Assembly: GCA_025765595.1 (NCBI GenBank)
Contig: JAIVFH010000009.1
Location: 434,001 to 498,000 of the forward strand
Length of the DNA: 64,000 nt
Direction of reading: 5' to 3'
Source: Obelidium mucronatum
Taxonomy: Eukaryota; Chytridiomycota; Chytridiomycetes; Chytridiales; Chytriomycetaceae
Shown: piece after piece, positions 59,148 to 64,000 of the stretch
How positions within the stretch are numbered: the first letter of the stretch is position 1
Layout of the letters: the number at the start of each line of letters is the position of its first letter
The notes under the pieces: generated by a model
Told to the model about the DNA's origin: nothing
Seen by the model: the letters and a program-made list of their open reading frames with translations, nothing else
The model's database searches: none
Program-made: the position numbers and the translations under genes

Positions 59148-59300
59148 AGAAGATCAAAGAGTCGAAAATGTCTGTGTTCTAGTTCCCAATGAGTAGACAG
59201 AATTGACTAGAACAAAGTATGCCAGTGAGCTGGGTGATGTCAAAATGGATTTGAATATCTACGGATTATCGTTTGTCGGTAGTTTTCTTAAACATTGCAC
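59148..59300 (+). pseudogene. F-box gene relic 2
   Basis: A 140-base stretch reading GTATTTAGAGAAG...AAAGTATG...GGTGATGTCAAAATGGATTTG (in three blocks) matches the F-box gene segment coding YLEKLKESKVSV through NIYGLSFVG, with an internal deletion and stops. It is a second, separate fragment on the + strand just behind relic 1. Confidence 0.65.
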
Positions 59301-59398
59301 AAACAAGTTTGAAAAGAGAATGCGCGAAATGAATAGCTGTTTATTTACTCTTGTTGATCATTGATGCATCATTGATGGGTGAGTGTTTAAGTTATCTT

Positions 59399-60286
59399 CT
59401 ACCGCTGAACAACAGTTTTTGGTGGCTTGGCAGCATTCGCTTTGGCGACAGTGTCCGCAACATGCACAGCAACTTGATGAGCGGCATCCGCAGCATTTGA
59501 AGCGGCTTGTGCAATTTCTTTGACTGCCGCCGCCACATCCCCCGCAACGACTTTCCCGGCATCAGTAACGCCCGCGCCAATGGACAACAGGCCGCCGGCG
59601 ACATCGCCGCCCGCAATGTCCGAGACGCCCGCGGCGACATCGGCGGCGTCGTCAATGACTTGCGGCGCGTGCTGGATAGGCAGCGGCGCGTTCGGGTACT
59701 TGGCGGTAACCTTCCGGGCGGCGTCCGCGGCGACGGGCAGCAGCACGGCGACGGCGTCGGCGGACGCGGCCACGGCCTTGGCGGGCGCGGCGGCGTCGCC
59801 GTTCGTGGCGGCGGCGACTGCCTGGGCGGCGGCGGCGGCGTCGGCGGCGAGGCGCGGCAGCGCAGCGTCCAGCGAGCCCTTTTCTGCGGGCTTGCCGGCG
59901 CGCGCGCGGTCGCTCGCAGCCACGACGGCGCGCGCCACGTCCGGAACAACGACGGCGCCGACGCCCGCCGCGCCCTGCGCGAGCGCCACGCTGCCCTGCG
60001 CCACGCCCGCGGCGCCCAGCGGGTTGCCCATCGACAGCGCCGCCGCCCCGCCCGCGATCGCGAGCGCGCCTTGCACGAGCTTGGGCGTCTGCGCGAGGAT
60101 CTGCGGCGCGTCGCCGAGGATGTTGCCGCCGGCGATCACAGCGGCGTCGAGCGCGACTTGGCCTGCTTGCACTGCGTCGGAGACCGCGTCGGAGACCGCG
60201 TCTACTGGAACTTGCAGAGGTGGCAGTGGGGCGCAGAGTACTGAGGCTAGGGCGGAGAGCGCAAGGAGGGCTTTAATCATCATCAT
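59399..60286 (-). CDS. Secreted alanine-rich protein in a GC-rich island
   Basis: Start at 60286 gives MMMIKALLALSALASVLCAP, a clear signal peptide. The mature protein of about 275 residues is made mostly of Ala, Val, Asp and Gly in amphipathic segments (DAVSDAVSDAVQAGQVALDA, AAVKEIAQAASNAADAAHQV) and has no cysteine. It may form helical bundles at the cell surface. GC content from about 59550 to 60240 is much higher than in any neighbour, with GC-biased third positions, while the last 150 bases and the signal region are normal. No family recognised. Confidence 0.7.
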   Translation of the reverse strand: MMMIKALLALSALASVLCAPLPPLQVPVDAVSDAVSDAVQAGQVALDAAVIAGGNILGDAPQILAQTPKLVQGALAIAGGAAALSMGNPLGAAGVAQGSVALAQGAAGVGAVVVPDVARAVVAASDRARAGKPAEKGSLDAALPRLAADAAAAAQAVAAATNGDAAAPAKAVAASADAVAVLLPVAADAARKVTAKYPNAPLPIQHAPQVIDDAADVAAGVSDIAGGDVAGGLLSIGAGVTDAGKVVAGDVAAAVKEIAQAASNAADAAHQVAVHVADTVAKANAAKPPKTVVQR

Positions 60287-60667
60287 TATTAAACTGTCTT
60301 GCTCTTTTTTTTCAAATGAGTGCTTGCCTTTTGTATAGCTTTTGAGTTTAATTAAACAAGAAGGGTTCAAGGTTTATCCGCTCCAAAATTAAATAGAATT
60401 AGATTTTTTTCATTGTGCTTTTTAATTGGTTTATACTATAAGCGGAAAAATGAGTAAAGATTTTTAAACAGAAAAAATTTCATATACTTTGTTGAAAATT
60501 TTTCAAATTGAATGAAAACGAAAAAATGTAATTCATTAACATTTTTCAAGACACTTGTTTGGGACAAATAAAAAGTAATTAATTTCAAGAAGGCTGTTAT
60601 AAATAGCCGTGAATCATTTTTTTTGCAACGAAAAATTAACAACAACATTATACATTATCACATCCCA
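60287..60667. promoter_or_regulatory. AT-rich divergent promoter
   Basis: About 380 very AT-rich bases between the alanine-rich gene (-) and the cysteine-rich secreted gene (+). A TATAAATAG word lies near 60598-60606, about 65 bases before the + start, and is a TATA-box candidate. No gene seen. Confidence 0.45.
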
Positions 60668-61339
60668 ATGTTGTCTCAAGCCTGTCTCGTTGTGCTTACG
60701 TTGACACTGTCTGCAGTGTGTGCTCCTGTCTCCAACACCAAATCTGAAAGCACTACTACAGCATCTACATTTACTGTCACAGCTGCATCCACATCTATTA
60801 CCACTGCATCACCCACACCGTCAAACCCTAAAATCGGCGACCCATGCCCCATCGTTGGCGACATTTGCGGCATCACAAACGATTCCACAATTCTCTGGTG
60901 TGGCGACTCTACAGGATCCGCACAAACAGACATCACCATCGGCACGACATCCCCATCCATCACTGGCCAATGCGGTGCAGCAGCCGGCCCCAACCAACCG
61001 TGCTCCGCAGGCACATCCGTATGCTACCCAGGAATGACATGCAACCCTAAAACAGCGAAATGCGACCCGCCCGTCAATCCCATCGGTGGCCTCTGCAACG
61101 CGCAGTGGAAATTTGATTTCCATGTCTGCGACTCGACAGTCGCTGTTTGTGCCAATGTGAATCCTAAATCAGAGAGTAATCTGTGCATTGAGCGGCCTGA
61201 GGTGTTGCCGAGTGTGCCTGGGGAATGTGTGTCTGTTGAAAAGAGTTGTGGTGGGAAGGTGGGAGCAGTGCTTTGTTTTGGTGCGGTTCCGACACGTGGG
61301 AATGGGTTGTCGGAGGCTTCTTATTATTGCAAGTTTTGA
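60668..61339 (+). CDS. Secreted 16-cysteine protein
   Basis: Signal peptide (MLSQACLVVLTLTLSAVCAP), a Ser/Thr-rich stretch likely O-glycosylated, and then exactly 16 cysteines: in DPC, DIC, LWC, GQC, QPC, SVC, MTC, AKC, GLC, HVC, AVC, NLC, GEC, KSC, VLC and YYC. Order and spacing match the first module of the SH3 receptors at 26-35 kb, including landmarks VCYPGMTC (receptor VCQKGLQC), an RP-x-LP stretch and the end EASYYC (receptor ESVYYC). Likely a secreted cell-surface or wall protein. Its 3' part is repeated three times downstream. Function unknown. Confidence 0.8.
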   Translation: MLSQACLVVLTLTLSAVCAPVSNTKSESTTTASTFTVTAASTSITTASPTPSNPKIGDPCPIVGDICGITNDSTILWCGDSTGSAQTDITIGTTSPSITGQCGAAAGPNQPCSAGTSVCYPGMTCNPKTAKCDPPVNPIGGLCNAQWKFDFHVCDSTVAVCANVNPKSESNLCIERPEVLPSVPGECVSVEKSCGGKVGAVLCFGAVPTRGNGLSEASYYCKF

Positions 61340-61420
61340 AAAAGTACTTTTGTAGTATTATGTAGTATATAAAAAAAAACTAGGCTTTCTATAACGTGTT
61401 TTTATTCTATAATGCACGAA

Positions 61421-61700
61421 ATGCGACCCGCCCATCAATCCCATCGGTGGACTCTGCAACGCGCAGTGGAAATTTGATTTCCATGTCTGCGACTCGACAG
61501 TCGCTGTTTGTGCCAATGTGAATCCCAAATCAGAGAGTAATCTGTGCATTGAGCGGCCCAATGTGTTGCCGAGTGTCACTGGCGAATGCGTGTCTGTTGA
61601 AAAGAGTTGTGGTGGGAAGGTGGGTGCGGTGCTTTGTTTTGGTGCGGTCCCGACACGTGGGAATGGGTTGTCGGAGGCTTCTTATTATTGCAAGTTTTGA
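61421..61700 (+). pseudogene. Headless copy of the half-module (unit 2)
   Basis: Open from about CDPPINPIGGLCN to SEASYYCKF and stop at 61700. It lacks start codon, signal peptide and the first eight cysteines. It could only be expressed by splicing from an upstream exon. Confidence 0.65.
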
Positions 61701-61780
61701 AAAGTACTTTTGTAGTATGATGTATAGTATATATAAAAAAACTAGGCTTTCTATAACAAGTTTTTATTCTATAATTCACG

Positions 61781-62062
61781 AAATGCGACAATCCCATCAA
61801 TCCCATCGGTGGACTCTGCAACGCGCAGTGGAAATTTGATTTCCATGTCTGCGACTCGACAGTCGCTGTTTGTGCCAATGTGAATCCCAAATCAGAGAGT
61901 AATCTGTGCATTGAGCGGCCCAATGTGTTGCCGAGTGTCACTGGCGAATGCGTGTCTGTTGAAAAGAGTTGTGGTGGGAAGGTGGGAGCGGTGCTTTGTT
62001 TTGGTGCGGTTCCGACACGTGGGAATGGGTTGTCGGAGGCTTCTTATTATTGCAAGTTTTGA
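61781..62062 (+). pseudogene. Headless copy of the half-module (unit 3)
   Basis: Nearly identical to unit 2, with a small deletion at the left edge. Open through SEASYYCKF to the stop at 62062. No start or signal peptide. Confidence 0.65.
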
Positions 62063-62145
62063 AAAAGTACTTTTGTGGTATTATGTATAGTATATAAAAA
62101 AAAACTAGGAATTTCTATAACGTGTTTTTATTCTATAATGCGCGA

Positions 62146-62426
62146 AATGCGATAATCCCATCGGTGGCCTCTGCAACGCGTAGTGGAAATTTGATTTCCA
62201 TGTCTGCGACTCGACAGTCGCTGTTTGTGCCAATGTGAATCCCAAATCAGAGAGTAATCTGTGCATTGAGCGGCCTAATGTGTTGCCGAGTGTCACTGGC
62301 GAATGCGTGGGGGGCGGGTCTGTTGAAAAGAGTTGTGGTGGGAAGGAGGGTGCAGTGCTTTGTTTTGGTGCGGTTCCGACACGTGGGAATGGGTTGTCGG
62401 AGGATTCTTATAATTGCAAGTTTTGA
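62146..62426 (+). pseudogene. Headless, decaying copy of the half-module (unit 4)
   Basis: Left edge shortened, an in-frame stop where other units code NAQW, a nine-base insertion giving extra glycines after GECV, and YYC changed to YNC at the end. Clearly non-functional as it stands. Confidence 0.65.
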
Positions 62427-62537
62427 AAAGTAGTTTTGTAGCATAAACATATTATATAAAAACCTATAAAAACAAGTATCTATAACGTGTTTTTATTCTA
62501 TAAAAAAAACCGACTTTGTATTAAATACTACACTGAA

Positions 62538-63323
62538 TCAAAACGCAAACAGCAGAGCCGCAAAGAGCAAAGCGGCAAGCGGAACAAAACTGCTGCTGCC
62601 GCTCTTTGCCGTGGTAACCGGAGCACTTGTTTTGGCGGTGGCAGTGGCGGGTGCCACGCTTGCGACTTCGGCGGCCGCCGCGGCAACGGCGGCCAGATCG
62701 ACGGACTTAGTGACGTTGGGGCCCTGGGCCGACGTGCCAGGAGTCCGGCAGAAGAAGGCGGCCTCGGACAGCGAGTTGTTTGGCGCGGGGGCGGCGCTGA
62801 AGCAGAACGGCGCGCCGCGACACACGGCGGCGCGCGTCGGGTCGGCGACGCAGAAGGCCGCGCCGTTCGCCGTCGGCAGCGGCGCAGCGCCGGGCGCCAC
62901 GTCGGCGCACGCGTTTGATTCCTTCGTCGGGTCTAAGTTGACGCACGCGGCGCCCAAGGGGCACACGTGGAAGTTGAACTGCCACTGCGCGTTGCACGTG
63001 CCGCCGATCGCACTGACCGGCGGATCGCAGCGCCCGGACACGCACCGCATCCCCGGGTAGCACACTGCTACCCCGCCGGCGCACGCGGCGTACGGCCCGG
63101 CCGCGAGTCCGCATGTTCCCGCGGTTGGTGCTGCGGCAGTGGCAGTGGTGGCAGTGGCTGCTGCGGCATTGGCGGATCCAGTGCTGTCGCCGCACCATAG
63201 CACAGTGTTGTTCTGGATCCCACACAGCTTGCCAACTCCTGAGCAAGTGTCTCCAATGTTGATGACTCGTGGTGGTGGTGCAAGAGTCGCTGTAGCAGCA
63301 GCTGCAAGCGTCGTTGTTGCCAT
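62538..63323 (-). CDS. 16-cysteine surface protein with probable GPI-anchor signal, GC-rich
   Basis: Paralog of the secreted gene at 60.7 kb, on the other strand, with the same 16 cysteines (from GDTC, KLC, LWCGDSTGSA to SEAAFFC) and landmarks VCYPGMRC and IGGTCNAQWQFNFHVC. After the module comes an Ala/Thr-rich stalk and a C-terminal hydrophobic tail (FVPLAALLFAALLFAF) with preceding small residues, as for GPI attachment. From the start at 63323 (MATTTLAAAATATLAPPP) the signal peptide is weak. About 62620-63200 is strongly GC-rich, unlike its paralog, so codon use has diverged greatly while the protein is kept. Confidence 0.75.
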   Translation of the reverse strand: MATTTLAAAATATLAPPPRVINIGDTCSGVGKLCGIQNNTVLWCGDSTGSANAAAATATTATAAAPTAGTCGLAAGPYAACAGGVAVCYPGMRCVSGRCDPPVSAIGGTCNAQWQFNFHVCPLGAACVNLDPTKESNACADVAPGAAPLPTANGAAFCVADPTRAAVCRGAPFCFSAAPAPNNSLSEAAFFCRTPGTSAQGPNVTKSVDLAAVAAAAAEVASVAPATATAKTSAPVTTAKSGSSSFVPLAALLFAALLFAF

Positions 63324-63497
63324 TCTAGGGAAATTTACGTAAATTGGTTTTGATTGTTTACTCAATTTCTCAAAAAACGAAACACAAAAAGGCCACAATA
63401 AATAATGAATAATAGTTTTAAGTTTTCATTTATTGTTTTTGTTTGCATTATAGTAGTATTAAAATAAAGTTAAATTAGATCAAAACAACAATGTCGA
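63324..63497. other. AT-rich promoter-side DNA
   Basis: Upstream flank of the 16-cysteine surface gene. Very AT-rich; no gene, no clear site. Confidence 0.4.
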
Positions 63498-63568
63498 ATA
63501 GAAAGCCATCGCACTTTCGAGTCGCAAATAAAACGAAAAAATGCGAGTCGTAAAATGGTGGCTTCTAT
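63498..63568 (+). repeat. Hairpin repeat 1
   Basis: Imperfect inverted repeat: ATAGAAAGCCATC at the left pairs with GGTGGCTTCTAT at the right, with a second inner stem TCGCA/TGCGA. The right arm holds GTCGTAAAATGGTGGCTTCT, shared with two further copies. Confidence 0.75.
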
Positions 63569-63678
63569 GAGACTTTGAAGTGTGTTGTTGATCTCGTGTG
63601 AATGTGTTTAGTGTGTGGTCAATAAAGTAGGTGGAATAGTCGATAAGGAGAGAGAGGGAAGATAGAGAGAGTGATCGG

Positions 63679-63747
63679 ATAGAGAACCAGCTCACTTTCG
63701 AGTCTTTTCAACTGTCAAGAGATGAGTCGTAAAATGGTGGTTTCTAT
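63679..63747 (+). repeat. Hairpin repeat 2
   Basis: Same layout as repeat 1. The left arm has AACCA and the right arm TGGTT where repeats 1 and 3 have AGCCA/TGGCT: a G-C to A-T pair change that keeps the stem. Inner stem weaker (TCTT/AAGA). Confidence 0.75.
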
Positions 63748-63797
63748 GAGATCATCCCTCATTGTTGTTGTGTGTGGATGATCCCATTGACTATCAA

Positions 63798-63883
63798 ATA
63801 GAGAGCCATCGCATTTCCGAGTCCTTCCCCATCTCCACAAAAAAAGGGAAGGAAGGAAGCAGTCGTAAAATGGTGGCTTCTAT
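63798..63883 (+). repeat. Hairpin repeat 3
   Basis: Left arm ATAGAGAGCCATC pairs with GGTGGCTTCTAT. The loop is different from the other copies but again forms its own perfect stem, CCTTCCC/GGGAAGG. An ATG in good context lies in the right arm (ATGGTGGCTTCTATGAGA), open for about 39 codons here but closed soon in the other copies. Confidence 0.75.
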
Positions 63884-64000
63884 GAGACAGCCAGCTCCAA
63901 GGAGATCAACCTGCGTTTCGAAAGAGTTTGTGTTTTTGCGTTTTTTGAAGTTTACAACGACTTTTTTCTTGTTCGGAGCTCTCAAATGACAATTTTTATA

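Larger units (their letters stand above)
61063..62428 (+). repeat. Tandem array, four units of about 360 bases
   Basis: Units start at about 61063, 61421, 61781 and 62146 with a shared AATGCGA word. Each covers the last ~90 codons of the secreted 16-cysteine gene (the eight-cysteine half-module) plus its 3' flank with TTCTATAACGTG/TTTTTATTCTATAAT. Unit 1 is the end of the real gene. Units 2 and 3 keep the frame but have no start or signal peptide. Unit 4 has a stop (CAG to TAG) and an in-frame GGGGGCGGG-like insertion. Units 2-4 share changes absent from unit 1, so they expanded from one another. Confidence 0.85.

Noticed and set aside
59507..60338. Long + strand open frames across the GC-rich island
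   Set aside because: They are antisense to the alanine-rich gene. High GC makes all frames open; only the minus frame has a signal peptide and a sensible composition.
61063..62428. Tandem units as a CRISPR-like or satellite array
   Set aside because: Units are ~360 bases, code for a known neighbour's 3' end and have no spacers; this is gene-fragment duplication.
62611..63342. Open frames on + across the second GC island
   Set aside because: Antisense to the 16-cysteine surface gene, whose cysteine pattern and paralog prove the minus frame.
63762..63989. 75-codon frame through hairpin repeat 3
   Set aside because: Start context is shared by three repeats, but in repeats 1 and 2 the frame closes within a few codons, so a protein-coding role is not supported.

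Overview
The window looks like nuclear DNA of a zoosporic (chytrid-type) fungus. It holds about 36 protein genes, most split by short GT-AG introns of roughly 45-90 bases, in a compact AT-leaning genome. Pointers to a chytrid are a complete ADCY10-type soluble adenylyl cyclase, F-box proteins with plant-like leucine-rich repeats, and a fungal-type housekeeping set. I found no rRNA, tRNA, CRISPR array, transposon ORF or viral gene.

Layout. 0-17.5 kb: end of VPS52, two small unknown genes, a large soluble adenylyl cyclase (-), the AP-1/2 beta adaptin (-), glutaryl-CoA dehydrogenase (-) and the ribosome-assembly GTPase BMS1 (+). 17.6-26 kb: a frameshifted F-box gene, an FMN reductase, an unknown coiled-coil gene, a PhoD-like phosphatase, a membrane coiled-coil protein and TRMO. 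26-35.5 kb: four paralogous single-pass receptors with a cysteine-rich ectodomain and a cytoplasmic SH3 domain, two on each strand facing each other, plus decayed SH3 fragments. 35.6-58.4 kb: cytochrome P450, porin, ZCCHC9, F-box/LRR, ALG9, PPP1R11, PP2C, a seven-helix protein, a dioxygenase-like protein, a type II SGNH protein, a beta-solenoid-like protein, a coiled-coil nuclear protein, a serine carboxypeptidase and BCKDHB. 58.4-64 kb: F-box gene relics, a GC-rich alanine-rich secreted protein, two cysteine-rich secreted/anchored proteins, a tandem array of 3' gene fragments, and three hairpin repeats.

Most notable: the 16 cysteines of the two secreted proteins (60.7 and 62.5 kb) align one-to-one with the first 16-cysteine module of the SH3 receptor ectodomains 25-35 kb away. 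The last eight cysteines form a half-module that is repeated inside each receptor and also lies in a fresh ~360-bp tandem array at 61.1-62.4 kb. This defines an apparently undescribed extracellular domain, used both in soluble/anchored proteins and in SH3 receptors. The four receptor genes also share a GGCTTGA promoter motif. At the right end, three hairpin repeats keep their stems through compensatory changes.

Caution: many conserved genes carry single-base indels, mostly insertions (six in BMS1 alone). This is most easily explained by uncorrected sequence error, so exon joins given here are by eye and broken frames should not be read as pseudogenes without resequencing.
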